39,862 nt of DNA from Candidatus Bipolaricaulota bacterium (GTDB taxonomy: Bacteria; Bipolaricaulota; Bipolaricaulia; UBA7950; UBA9294). Positions within the stretch are counted from its first letter, which is position 1. Every line of letters begins with the position of its first letter. This document shows positions 14,049-22,243 of this stretch, in pieces. The notes below the pieces were generated by a model. That model was not told where the DNA came from and searched no databases. It saw only the letters and a program-made list of their open reading frames with translations. The translations under genes and the position numbers were made by a program. Location of the stretch: the NCBI GenBank assembly GCA_030611415.1, contig JAUWPW010000008.1, positions 1 through 39,862 of the forward strand, read 5' to 3'.

Positions 14049-14966
14049 GTGAGCTTATTTGTACAGTCAGTTTACCTTTCTGCCGGCTTGTCACTGCTCT
14101 ATGTTTTCGTGCTCTACCGTAGCAATCCATTTCGGCGGCTTCCATCTATTACCGTGACGCTGGTCTTTGTATTGGGAATGCTTGCCGTAATCCTGGTTGA
14201 TGTGATCAATGGCCTTGTCCCGTTGCCGCAAAGTACGGGTGCTTTCTCTAGCCACATAGGCACCGGATTGCTTGAAGAGGGAGTCAAGTTCCTGCTAATG
14301 ATAGCCACAATCTGGCGGTTCAGGTTTTCCGATGTAGCTGAACCAATGGATATTGCAATCTATTTTGGAATCCTGGGAGTTGGCTTTGGCGTATATGAGG
14401 ATTTCCGTTATATCTTTCATGGCAGCTATCCGCTGTGGACAGCGGGGGAGATCGATCGCTTGCAAGAGGCATTACACTCGATTGCGTTGGCGCGCGCTTT
14501 TCCCGGGCATGTCTTGTTTGATGGGCTTGCTGGCTACCTTATTGGGAAAGCTCGTTTTTCTACGGGGCAGCTCTTGCGACTGGTCTGGTTCTGCAGCGGA
14601 TTCGTTCTTGCGGTGGTCCTGCATAGTCTATTCAACGTAATTGCAGATGTGGGCGGGGAGACTCCTCTTCTCATATATATAGTCTTCCTTATAGGCTTGT
14701 TTCTTGTATTCCGACAGCTTGCGATAGGCCGATCTCCATTTCGAGCACTTATCCTCATGATAAGCGAGAATATGGAACAGCGATGGGATCATCCATGGCC
14801 GCCAATTAGGTACCTGTTTGCAGATGGGTTTGCTTGGCCCGGGAAGAGAAAGAAGGAAATGTTTCAAGTATTTCCACTTGCCTTGTCACTTGTTATTCTG
14901 TATCCACTATTAGTGATGATAGTCTACGTGGTAAATCGAGCGATTGTGCGGTTTCTTCCAGGATAA
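14049..14966 (+). CDS. prsW: PrsW-family intramembrane metalloprotease
   Basis: A 305-residue multi-pass membrane protein with the four motifs of the PrsW/RCE1-like glutamyl protease clan: EEGVK (Glu76-Lys80), YEDFR near 117, HVLFDG starting at about His154, and HSLFN with His192 and Asn196. In Bacillus PrsW cuts the anti-sigma factor RsiW at site 1; the target here is unknown. The GTG at 14049 was chosen because GGAGG (14039-14043) lies five bases upstream. The frame also permits GTG 14037. It is the last gene of the dprA-to-cdsA run and is followed by a strong hairpin. Confidence 0.88.
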   Translation: MSLFVQSVYLSAGLSLLYVFVLYRSNPFRRLPSITVTLVFVLGMLAVILVDVINGLVPLPQSTGAFSSHIGTGLLEEGVKFLLMIATIWRFRFSDVAEPMDIAIYFGILGVGFGVYEDFRYIFHGSYPLWTAGEIDRLQEALHSIALARAFPGHVLFDGLAGYLIGKARFSTGQLLRLVWFCSGFVLAVVLHSLFNVIADVGGETPLLIYIVFLIGLFLVFRQLAIGRSPFRALILMISENMEQRWDHPWPPIRYLFADGFAWPGKRKKEMFQVFPLALSLVILYPLLVMIVYVVNRAIVRFLPG

Positions 14967-14972
14967 GGTTCA

Positions 14973-15004
14973 AGGGCGATCAGGCCGGAGTGCCTGGTCG
15001 CCCT
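14973..15004 (+). terminator. Strong hairpin after prsW (terminator-like)
   Basis: AGGGCGATCAGGC and GCCTGGTCGCCCT form a 13-bp stem with one G-T pair and a six-base loop, seven bases after the prsW stop. No U-tract follows, so it may act as a 3' stabiliser or depend on other factors. Confidence 0.5.
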
Positions 15005-15100
15005 CTCCGGGTGGTGAAAAAAGATGAGGGGGTCTTACACCCTAACTTAGAGACTATAGCACCTCGCATGTGATTTGTCGGTAATAAGGATAACATCTCT

Positions 15101-15124
15101 CCCCCCTCCCCCTAGATCCCTCCC
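15101..15124 (-). other. G-quadruplex motif in the 3' region of the rubredoxin transcript
   Basis: On the minus strand the sequence is GGG-A-GGG-ATCTA-GGGGG-A-GGGGGG. This satisfies the four-G-run motif with loops of 1, 5 and 1. It begins 44 bases after the rubredoxin stop on the transcribed-like strand, so the RNA could fold into a quadruplex that marks or protects the 3' end. The motif is direct; a function is conjecture. Confidence 0.5.
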
Positions 15125-15167
15125 TTGTCACTGTTTGGGATAACTGTGGACAAGAATTCCAGACACA

Positions 15168-15326
15168 CTAGATCATTTCGAAGGTGTCCTTCTCTGCACC
15201 ACACTCGGGGCAAGTCCATTCATCGGGAAGGTCATCAAATGGTGTTTGTGGGTCTATTGCAGTGGCGGTGTCGCCAGTCGCAGGATCGTATATGTGACCA
15301 CAAACTGTACATTCCCATTTCTCCAT
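15168..15326 (-). CDS. Rubredoxin
   Basis: A 52-residue one-electron carrier with a single Fe(SCys)4 site. It starts [19 protein letters not shown], giving the first CxxCG knuckle (Cys6, Cys9). The second knuckle is [13 protein letters not shown] (Cys39, Cys42). The YDP and [11 protein letters not shown] blocks are textbook. GGAGGTGA lies just upstream of the ATG. It follows scpB in the same direction after 24 bases, so it may be cotranscribed with smc-scpA-scpB. Likely partners are anaerobic detoxification enzymes such as rubrerythrin or flavodiiron proteins, or PFOR-linked electron transfer; none is encoded next to it. Confidence 0.96.
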   Translation of the reverse strand: MEKWECTVCGHIYDPATGDTATAIDPQTPFDDLPDEWTCPECGAEKDTFEMI

Positions 15327-15350
15327 TGTCTCACCTCCGTGCGTTCCAGG

Positions 15351-15899
15351 TTATTGCCCGTCATTGCTTGACAAGGGGGTAGCAACATGAAAGGGGGTAG
15401 CAACATGAAAGCGGAATTCCTCAGCACTACTGAGGTCGAAATAGTGTAAGAAGTTGTCAGTTATGTGCAAGAGGAGCGTACGGCCTTGTTTATCGGCGTG
15501 AATAAGATCTCTATTGATCAATTCTCGGACATGTTCGTAGGCCTTATTCCCGCGTGCCTTTACTAGGTCAGACTGGGTCATAGGATGATTATAGGCGATC
15601 ATTGCCAGGCTCCGTAGAATGGGTCGAGGAATATCCTGATGGCGAGCAAGGTGAGCAACAGCATCGACATAGCCATGTTTCACGCGTAATAGGGCTTTCT
15701 CTTCGTTTATTGACAACTCAACTCCGTGTGCATCGGAGTTGAGGTCATTTTGAAGTTCACTCAGGAGATCTCTAGTGCAGTGGGCAGAATCAGAGCCAAG
15801 AATTCTTGCCAACTCTTTGACTGAAAGAGGCCTATCAGCAAGGAATAGGGCCGCTTCCAACAACCCCTTGTCATGTGGCTTTTGTATATTTGCACTCAA
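15351..15899 (-). CDS. scpB: Segregation and condensation protein B
   Basis: This 182-residue winged-helix protein dimerises and joins ScpA on SMC to form the bacterial condensin. The first winged-helix (LLEAALFLADRPLSVKELA) and second (LRSLAMIAYNHPMTQSDLVK, ARGNKAYEHVRELINRDLI) are typical. The end carries a perfect in-frame six-codon duplication, with FHVATP appearing twice before the Ser-rich tail; the DNA shows two identical 18-bp units at 15375-15410. The start is TTG at 15899, with GAAGGAG overlapping the scpA end. It is the third gene of smc-scpA-scpB. Confidence 0.94.
   Translation of the reverse strand: MSANIQKPHDKGLLEAALFLADRPLSVKELARILGSDSAHCTRDLLSELQNDLNSDAHGVELSINEEKALLRVKHGYVDAVAHLARHQDIPRPILRSLAMIAYNHPMTQSDLVKARGNKAYEHVRELINRDLIHADKQGRTLLLHITDNFLHYFDLSSAEEFRFHVATPFHVATPLSSNDGQ
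15375..15410. repeat. 18-bp perfect tandem duplication inside scpB
   Basis: The unit GGGGGTAGCAACATGAAA occurs twice in tandem (15375-15392 and 15393-15410). It adds six residues to the ScpB C-terminus without shifting the frame. The perfect identity suggests a recent slippage or replication event. Confidence 0.95.
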
Positions 15900-15902
15900 A
15901 CC

Positions 15903-16628
15903 CTAAACTCCTTCCTCGATACTAATCAGAATGTCGCCGAGAAACTCCTCTTGCTCACAAGAGATCTTTCCCTGAGCAATGAGATGTAGAACCTCGAGGA
16001 ATCTGCGTACCCTTTCTTCCTTATCTCCTTGTCTCAGCAAGCGGAAAAAACTCAGAGTCTTTCTGCCCGAGAGCATTTTCCTAATAGTCGAGAAAAGGCC
16101 GTACAAGCGCTCTGAGATATCTTCATCTTCAGCTTGAAGATAGCTAAGATCGTCCTCATCTTCTTCCCCTTGATGACGCTGTATTCGGCGACGTGTTACT
16201 TTGATTGCATTGCTAAGGGCAATCCGCAGGTCGGTAATGGTGACGTGTCGTCGTGTATAACGCCGTAACGGAAGGGAGAACTCTGGGGGTACAAGAGGTT
16301 CCTCCCATTCGCTAGCTGCTTCCTCGACTGCTTCCTCTAGTTCATCAAGTAATTCATTTCGCTCAGCGGGGCGGCCCATTTCGAGAAGGATGTCTGACTT
16401 CATGCGCAGCAAGATTGAGCAAGTCAGAACCATTTGCCCCGAGACTTCGTAGTGGAGTTGACTTAATGACGCGATGTAAGAGCGATAGCGCTGAGCAAGT
16501 TGCGCTATGTCGATGCTCCACGGGTCCATATCTGCAGTTAGGCAGGCCAGGACCTCTTGCCAGCTCTTACCTACCAGCTCATCAACTGGGATCTTGGTGA
16601 TTGATACTTGTTTCATCATTTTCTTCAA
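15903..16628 (-). CDS. scpA: Segregation and condensation protein A (kleisin)
   Basis: A 241-residue kleisin that bridges the SMC heads and binds ScpB. It opens with a short N-terminal helical region that would touch the SMC neck (DMDPWSIDIAQLAQRY, matching the family DPWDIDI block). A helix-rich segment, an acidic middle (EELEEAVEEAASEWEEP) and a C-terminal winged helix (LRQGDKEERVRRFLEVLHL) follow. The start overlaps the smc stop by four bases (TTGA; start TTG 16628), so translation is coupled. Two methionines at residues 4 and 5 are alternative starts. Confidence 0.93.
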   Translation of the reverse strand: MKKMMKQVSITKIPVDELVGKSWQEVLACLTADMDPWSIDIAQLAQRYRSYIASLSQLHYEVSGQMVLTCSILLRMKSDILLEMGRPAERNELLDELEEAVEEAASEWEEPLVPPEFSLPLRRYTRRHVTITDLRIALSNAIKVTRRRIQRHQGEEDEDDLSYLQAEDEDISERLYGLFSTIRKMLSGRKTLSFFRLLRQGDKEERVRRFLEVLHLIAQGKISCEQEEFLGDILISIEEGV

Positions 16629-19153
16629 TTTAACTTAAGGGCCAGAATCTTGGAGACTCCATTCTTCATTGTTACTCCGTAGGCTCGGTCTGCATGGCGA
16701 ATTGTTTCATCATTGTGTGAGACAACGATCACCTGAATACGCTCGGCGTAATATCGCAACATTCGCCCGAGTCGCGTGATGTTTACGAGATCTAGTGCAG
16801 CGTCGATCTCGTCCAGAATGAAGAGCGGTGCTTGCTGATATTCCTGCAAGGCGAAGATAAATGCTGTTGCAACTAAGGTTTGCTCCCCGCCAGATAGTGA
16901 ATCAATCAGGTCTGGTTCCTTGTCTGGTGGGTTTGCTTTGATCAGGAGTCCCGAATTGATATTCTCTGGCTCTTCAAGTTCCAGTGACGCGGTGCCACCT
17001 TCGAATAACTCATGGAAGATACGCTTAAACTGCTCATTGATCTGCGTTAGAGTGGAAAGGAAGAGCTCTTTCTTGCGCTGCTCAATCTGGCCAATGAGTA
17101 TTTCTATCTCGTGTTTCTCAGTCTGAAGGGCGGTTACACGCTCGCTAAGTAGGTCGAATTCCTGTTCATAGGCTTTGTATTCGTCGATTGCGCGCATATT
17201 TATGGGTTCCAATCCCCGGAGCTCTTTTCTATTCTTTTGGGCTAGTTGTTCTAGTTGTCTTAAGGAGTCTTTGACATAGTAAGAATCATCTTGTTCTTCT
17301 TTTCCAAAGGCTTCTAATTCTGCTCTTGCCTGTGCTTCCTCGCGCTCGTAACGTGTAAGACCACGTCGCATGTTTTCCAATTGACGATACGTTTCTCGGC
17401 GCTTGTCGCGCAACGCGTGCAGATCGTCGCTACGTGTAGTTGTTTCGCCCTTTGCTAGGGTGGATTGCTGTTGCTGTCCGGAGAGTTCCTGCTCTTTGCG
17501 CTGGAGCTCGTCAGTCAACTCCTCGATCTTTTCCTCTAGGTCGATGATCTCTCTTCCTATTTTGGAGATTTGTTGACGCTTCCTTGCCGTATCAAAAGTT
17601 GAATCTGCGGGTACTCTTATCCCTGGTTTCTCTTTCTTTGTGCTTATTCGCGAGCCACCAGTAAGTGCTCCTCCCTTACTCTGCAAGTCGCCGTCCAGGG
17701 TTACTGCACGTACTCCATCGATATCTCGCAGTGCTTCAAGGTTCTCACTGACTACTGTATCGTACAGTATGTATTCAAATGCACGGCGGTATTTGGGATC
17801 GAAATCAACGAGGTTGATTGCGTAATCGATAATTCCTGGTAGCCTAAGGGCATCGGCTGAGGCAAGGCTTTTGGGTCGTGTGACTAGCCTGCGCAATGGG
17901 AGGATGCGTACACGGCCAAGATTATTCTCCTTCAGATAGTTGATACAGTTGATTGCTGTCTCACGTGAGTCAACAACGATGTCGTTCAGGTGGCCTCCAG
18001 CTGCTGTCTCAAAAGGTATCTCGAAACCGGAATTGGGTCTTGCGATTGATGCAATGGTTCCGTAGACTCCGCTACGCTTGTGCTCAAGTATGGCTTGCAC
18101 AGCACCACTGCGTCTTGCTGCTGTTTTGGTCCGTGCCTCTTCGGCGGCTTTGATCCGTGCTACTTCATCTATCATCTGCTGGAGATTAGTGGCTTGCTGG
18201 CGTTTCAAATCGATCTCCCCCTGCTTTCGTGAGAGTTCCGATCGCAGGTGCTCAACTTCCTTAATCAGATCAATTTGTCCGTCGTTTTCCAGCTCTTCTT
18301 GAACGCTTTCAAGTTCCCACTCCTTATTCTCAATTTGGAGATCAAGTCTCTCTACCTCTTCCTGTAGCGTCCTTATGCGCCCTGAGATTTGAGCGCATTC
18401 CTTTTCGGAGAGAAGGAGCTTCTCCTCGGCTTTCTTTCGCTTTGAGTATCGGATGGATGCTTCTAAGCGATCCAATTCTTGAGTCATGCGTTGATATTCC
18501 AGTGCTGCATCCCGTTCCCGTGAAAGAGAGAGGAGTCGGCGGCGGCGTTCCGCCAGAATGATACGGTGGGTATTTAGCTTAGATTTCACTTCTTTGAGTT
18601 CAACGATCGCCTTCTTTCGTTTCTCGTCATAGGTAGCAATACCACAGATGTCATCGATGATTTGGCGGCGTGTTACTGCGTTGTCTTTTATCACTTTGGT
18701 GAGTGTTCCTTGGGCGATCAGCTGTTGTCCATCAGGGTCTATTTTTGCTTGTACCAATACTCGGTCAATCATTGCTCGCGAGCAAGCCTTACCCATGAAG
18801 TAATAGGAAGAAGCGCCATGGCTGATACGACGGCCGATAGTGATTTCTGGTGGGGAATCACCATTTGTAAGGAGGTGATCGAATACATGATCGGTGTTGC
18901 TAAGATGAAGAATAACTTCGGCGGCTTGGGCGGGAGAATATTTTTCTCCACCATTGAAAATCAGGTGTTCCATTCTATCGGATCGTAACTGCGAAGATCT
19001 CCTTCCCATAACAAAACTGATAGCGTCAAAGAGATTTGACTTCCCAGAACCGTTTTCTCCAACAACAGCGGTCAGACCGTCGAAGAATGGGACTACTGTT
19101 TTCTTCCGAAAGGATTTGAACCCTGTGAGGGCCACGCGATTGATTCTTGTCAT
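16625..19153 (-). CDS. smc: SMC chromosome-condensation ATPase with short coiled-coil arms
   Basis: An 842-residue SMC: Walker A VGENGSGKSN (about 31-40), N-head ending near 178, first coil about 180-345, hinge about 355-505 with the KGGALTGGSR end, second coil about 520-700. The C-head has signature LSGGEQTLVATAFIF (753 on), Walker B LFILDEIDAALD (777 on) and VVSHND. Heads and hinge are complete, but each coil is about 165-180 residues, roughly half the usual 330, so the protein is about 340 residues shorter than standard SMC (about 1180). Both arms are shortened alike, which argues against a simple truncation. It starts the smc-scpA-scpB operon and should organise the chromosome; an arm length near half normal would alter its reach. 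Confidence 0.95.
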   Translation of the reverse strand: MTRINRVALTGFKSFRKKTVVPFFDGLTAVVGENGSGKSNLFDAISFVMGRRSSQLRSDRMEHLIFNGGEKYSPAQAAEVILHLSNTDHVFDHLLTNGDSPPEITIGRRISHGASSYYFMGKACSRAMIDRVLVQAKIDPDGQQLIAQGTLTKVIKDNAVTRRQIIDDICGIATYDEKRKKAIVELKEVKSKLNTHRIILAERRRRLLSLSRERDAALEYQRMTQELDRLEASIRYSKRKKAEEKLLLSEKECAQISGRIRTLQEEVERLDLQIENKEWELESVQEELENDGQIDLIKEVEHLRSELSRKQGEIDLKRQQATNLQQMIDEVARIKAAEEARTKTAARRSGAVQAILEHKRSGVYGTIASIARPNSGFEIPFETAAGGHLNDIVVDSRETAINCINYLKENNLGRVRILPLRRLVTRPKSLASADALRLPGIIDYAINLVDFDPKYRRAFEYILYDTVVSENLEALRDIDGVRAVTLDGDLQSKGGALTGGSRISTKKEKPGIRVPADSTFDTARKRQQISKIGREIIDLEEKIEELTDELQRKEQELSGQQQQSTLAKGETTTRSDDLHALRDKRRETYRQLENMRRGLTRYEREEAQARAELEAFGKEEQDDSYYVKDSLRQLEQLAQKNRKELRGLEPINMRAIDEYKAYEQEFDLLSERVTALQTEKHEIEILIGQIEQRKKELFLSTLTQINEQFKRIFHELFEGGTASLELEEPENINSGLLIKANPPDKEPDLIDSLSGGEQTLVATAFIFALQEYQQAPLFILDEIDAALDLVNITRLGRMLRYYAERIQVIVVSHNDETIRHADRAYGVTMKNGVSKILALKLN

Positions 19154-19678
19154 TGCTTAACAAACCCTTTCCGCATCCTTGGTGAATAGGTTTGACTGAT
19201 GGATTGGTTTGCCATAACTCGCTTAGTCCATCCTTGTACTAGTCGGAAACGCTGTAGCCGCTCTCCTGGATTGTTCATAGTGATTGTACTCCGAGTAGTT
19301 TACTGACATAGCTTCTGCTACACAACAAGGCAGAGAAGAAAAGCATCGCATCCCATACCCTGTGATGCTGATTTCGTGGCCCAAATAAGAGGGACAACGG
19401 CAAGAATTCCGCAGTGCACACATCACTGTTTCTCCTTGGTAGATACATTTATCCCACAAGCTTAAGGCTAGAGATGTAGACACCATTGCAAAGGACGTGT
19501 AGGCGGGGAGCACAGATCTTTTGTCGCTTGTTCTTAGGACAGGTGTCTGTTTGCGAGCATTGTGTGTTAGTGTGAAGAGAGAGAAGCTTATTTTGCTGCG
19601 TGCAGAAAGCTTATCAATACTCGCATAGGCAAGCGAGCGAAAACGAGTCTGGTGTTAACTCGGAATAGACAAGCAGCG
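19154..19678. other. Long gene-free stretch between smc and hppA
   Basis: No convincing protein frame is seen; the longest candidates have atypical composition and no recognisable motif. Several small inverted repeats are visible, such as CTCGC-ATAGGCAA-GCGAG near 19622, AAGCTT flanking TGCTGCGTGCAG near 19590, and GCATC/GATGC near 19345. A structured RNA or regulatory DNA is possible, but I do not recognise a known family. Confidence 0.4.
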
Positions 19679-19707
19679 TTGAACCCACCTAGATCATGTA
19701 GTAGAAT
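19679..19707 (+). promoter_or_regulatory. Promoter of hppA
   Basis: TTGAAC (19679-19684), 17-bp spacer, TAGAAT (19702-19707). The start near 19714 leaves an 80-base leader that contains a hairpin TTTGTTAG-AGAC-CTAGCAAA at 19737-19756, with no strong Shine-Dalgarno directly before the ATG. Confidence 0.6.
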
Positions 19708-19794
19708 GACTCAGTTTTTTGTACTAGGAGTGGCTCTTTGTTAGAGACCTAGCAAACGATAAACTCACTCTAAAAGAGGGGTGTATGTAGTGAG

Positions 19795-21999
19795 ATGACT
19801 GTTCTAATTGTCATACCGGCTGCAATATCGGTATTGGCGTTGGTAAGCGCTTTCTTGTTTAACCGCTCGGTGGTGGCCAAAGCACGGGGCACTGATCGGA
19901 TGAAAGAAGTGCAGGGGTATATTCGTTCAGGTGCGTTTACCTTCATGCTGGAGGAGGCACGCGTAATGGGAATTACTATCCTCATTATTGGTGCCATATT
20001 GTGGATCTTGTTCTATTGGGAGATTGCGGTAGCGTTCTGGATTGGATCTATCCTTTCGATGGCTGCGGGATTCATTGGAATGAACGCGGCAACCCATGCC
20101 AACGCTCGTACAACGCACGCGGCGCGTACTTCGTTCAGGGATGCGCTCAGTGTTGCATTCTGTGGTGGAAGTGTTATGGGGTTATCTGTAGCTGGATTAG
20201 CATTGGCCGGTCTTGTTATTGTTGTAGTTGTATTTAGGAAGTGGTATGACCCGGTCTCACTGCACATCGAGACGAGATACCTCTTTGGAGTGAAGTCACT
20301 GGGAGTCAACTTTATTCGCGGGGCACTGATCGTTAGTGCCTACTCGATGGGGGCGTCGTTGGTTGCCTTATTCGACCGTGTTGGAGGCGGAATTTACACA
20401 AAGGCGGCTGACATGGCTGCCGATATGGTTGGGAAGGTGGAAATGCACATTCCTGAGGATGATCCCCGGAATCCGGCAACAATTGCGGATAATGTTGGTG
20501 ACAACGTGGGCGATGTTGGAGGATTAGGAGCCGATCTTCTGGAATCGTTCATCGGAGCTATTATCTCGGTAATTGTCATGGCTCTTTATATCTTTGTTGG
20601 GCGTGAGAATGAGAGTATCCAGGGACTCATTCGGCATCTTGGACTTAGTGCAGGCTTGAATGAGACAACATACTGGTGGGTTTTTATTGCTCCATTGATG
20701 ATCGTTGCCGGGGGGTTGTTTTCGAGTTTATTGGCGATGCTCTATATTCGATTCAGTAAACGCCAAGAAGGAATGGAACAGGTGTTGATGAACGCGACGC
20801 GCTTAGCTGCAGCTATTACTGCGCTAACAACATTCCTTTTCTGCTGGTTATCACCGCTAGGTTGGAATATTCTCGGCGAGGTAATCCTCGGCCTTGCTGC
20901 TGGGATCGCAATTGGTTTCTTCTCCGAATACTTCACATCAACTAGCTATAAGCCAACACGTGAGCTTGCGAGAATGAACCAGGACGGGCCGTCGGTAGCG
21001 GTTACCGAGGGAATGGCACTGGGAATGATGAGTACCTTCCTGCCAGTGCTCACTATTGCTGCAGCTACGGTAATCTCTTATGAGCTGGGCGGACTGTTTG
21101 GAGTGGCGTTTACAGCGATGGGTATGCTTTCGTTTGTTGGAATGACTGTTGCCGTAGACACCTATGGCCCAATAGCCGATAACGCAGGTGGGATTGCTAC
21201 AATGGCTGAACTTCCGCCCGAGGTTCGGGAACGAACGGATAAACTGGATTCGATAGGAAATACGACAGCTGCAATTGGAAAAGGATTTGCCATCGGATCG
21301 GCCGCTTTCGCTGCATTGGGTCTAATTGCTGCATTTATGTGGTCGGCTATTGGCACCGCAGACAAAGTTGTTCAACCGCAGCTACCGATTGTGGGGCAAA
21401 TAGCTGCTCAGTTTTCTCCATCCGGGAGTCCGATCATGGTTGGAGCGTATGTTATCGCTGGCTTGATGCTTGGAGCAATGGTTCCATATGTATTCTCCGC
21501 TCTCCTTATTCGCGGAGTGAGCCGTACGTCTGCGATCCTTGTTGAGGAGATTCGGCGTCAGTTTAAGGAGAATCCAAAAATCATGAGCGGTGAAGCCATG
21601 GCTGACCACAAACGCTGCATCAGTATTACCGCGCATGGGGGACTCCATAAGATGTTCCTTCCAGCGCTAATCGCTGTCCTAACTCCGATTGTATTTGGGT
21701 TGATTTTTGGCCGCTATGCCCTTGGTGGGTTCTTAATAGGTGCCCTTCTGTCGGCTATCCAGCTGGCTATTTTTTGCGGGAATTCTGGTGGCGCGATGGA
21801 TAACGCTAAGAAGTATATTGAAGAGGGTCATTTTGGAGGCAAGAATTCCGAAGCGCATGCGGCGAGTGTCATTGGTGATACCGTTGGAGATCCATTGAAG
21901 GACACAGTTGGCCCATCACTTGACATCTTGATAAAGCTGATGTCAGTAATCTCACTTGTATTTGCTTCGCTGTTCCCGATTTTCCCTATCTTTGTGTAA
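19795..21999 (+). CDS. hppA: Membrane-bound ion-pumping pyrophosphatase, K+-dependent type
   Basis: This 734-residue protein of about 15-16 membrane helices couples pyrophosphate hydrolysis to H+ or Na+ export. The substrate loop is ADNVGDNVGDVGGLGADLLE, with the Asp residues that hold Mg-pyrophosphate; the usual DCAGMGADLFES is altered here to DVGGLGADLLES. The K+ site reads SIGNTTAAIGKGFAIGSA; Ala in place of Lys is the mark of K+-dependent enzymes, including all known Na+ pumps. A third signature, SVIGDTVGDPLKDTVGPSLD, lies near the C-terminus. The ion pumped cannot be settled by eye. It would recover energy from biosynthetic pyrophosphate in an energy-limited anaerobe. No ribosome-binding site is well placed; GAGGGG lies about 14 bases upstream. 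Confidence 0.96.
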   Translation: MTVLIVIPAAISVLALVSAFLFNRSVVAKARGTDRMKEVQGYIRSGAFTFMLEEARVMGITILIIGAILWILFYWEIAVAFWIGSILSMAAGFIGMNAATHANARTTHAARTSFRDALSVAFCGGSVMGLSVAGLALAGLVIVVVVFRKWYDPVSLHIETRYLFGVKSLGVNFIRGALIVSAYSMGASLVALFDRVGGGIYTKAADMAADMVGKVEMHIPEDDPRNPATIADNVGDNVGDVGGLGADLLESFIGAIISVIVMALYIFVGRENESIQGLIRHLGLSAGLNETTYWWVFIAPLMIVAGGLFSSLLAMLYIRFSKRQEGMEQVLMNATRLAAAITALTTFLFCWLSPLGWNILGEVILGLAAGIAIGFFSEYFTSTSYKPTRELARMNQDGPSVAVTEGMALGMMSTFLPVLTIAAATVISYELGGLFGVAFTAMGMLSFVGMTVAVDTYGPIADNAGGIATMAELPPEVRERTDKLDSIGNTTAAIGKGFAIGSAAFAALGLIAAFMWSAIGTADKVVQPQLPIVGQIAAQFSPSGSPIMVGAYVIAGLMLGAMVPYVFSALLIRGVSRTSAILVEEIRRQFKENPKIMSGEAMADHKRCISITAHGGLHKMFLPALIAVLTPIVFGLIFGRYALGGFLIGALLSAIQLAIFCGNSGGAMDNAKKYIEEGHFGGKNSEAHAASVIGDTVGDPLKDTVGPSLDILIKLMSVISLVFASLFPIFPIFV

Positions 22000-22030
22000 G
22001 ACGCTTAGCAAGCATATGGCGTAATAGTAG

Positions 22031-22059
22031 CGGGCTCTGCTTAGTAGTGGCAGAGCCCG
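22031..22059 (+). terminator. Terminator-like hairpin after hppA
   Basis: CGGGCTCTGC and GCAGAGCCCG pair perfectly over 10 bp with a 9-base loop, about 30 bases past the hppA stop. Only TTGTCAT follows, a weak U-tract. Confidence 0.55.
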
Positions 22060-22143
22060 TTGTCATGTAAGGGGTGAAGGAACGGGAATCGTGGCACCGG
22101 AGCGGACCAAATGTGTGGCTCCAAGGCGGGTGACAAGAAGACA

Positions 22144-22172
22144 TTGCTATCCCAACAAGCTTTCTGTAACAT
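22144..22172 (+). promoter_or_regulatory. Possible promoter for the ABC exporter operon
   Basis: TTGCTA (22144-22149), a 17-bp spacer and TAACAT (22167-22172) lie about 70 bases before the ATPase start. The spacing is ideal but the -10 is weak. Confidence 0.35.
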
Positions 22173-22243
22173 CCTAACTGTGAAGGTATCGTAAGGATGG
22201 AGTCTTTGCCACCGAAGATGTCTCTCTTGATGGAAAGGAGGTT

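Noticed and set aside
16538-16550. An additional GTTAGGC box
   Set aside because: It lies within scpA coding sequence and has no matching hairpin arm; chance occurrence.
19223-19513. A 96-codon frame in the smc-hppA gap
   Set aside because: No family resemblance, no good ribosome site and cysteine-rich random-looking composition.
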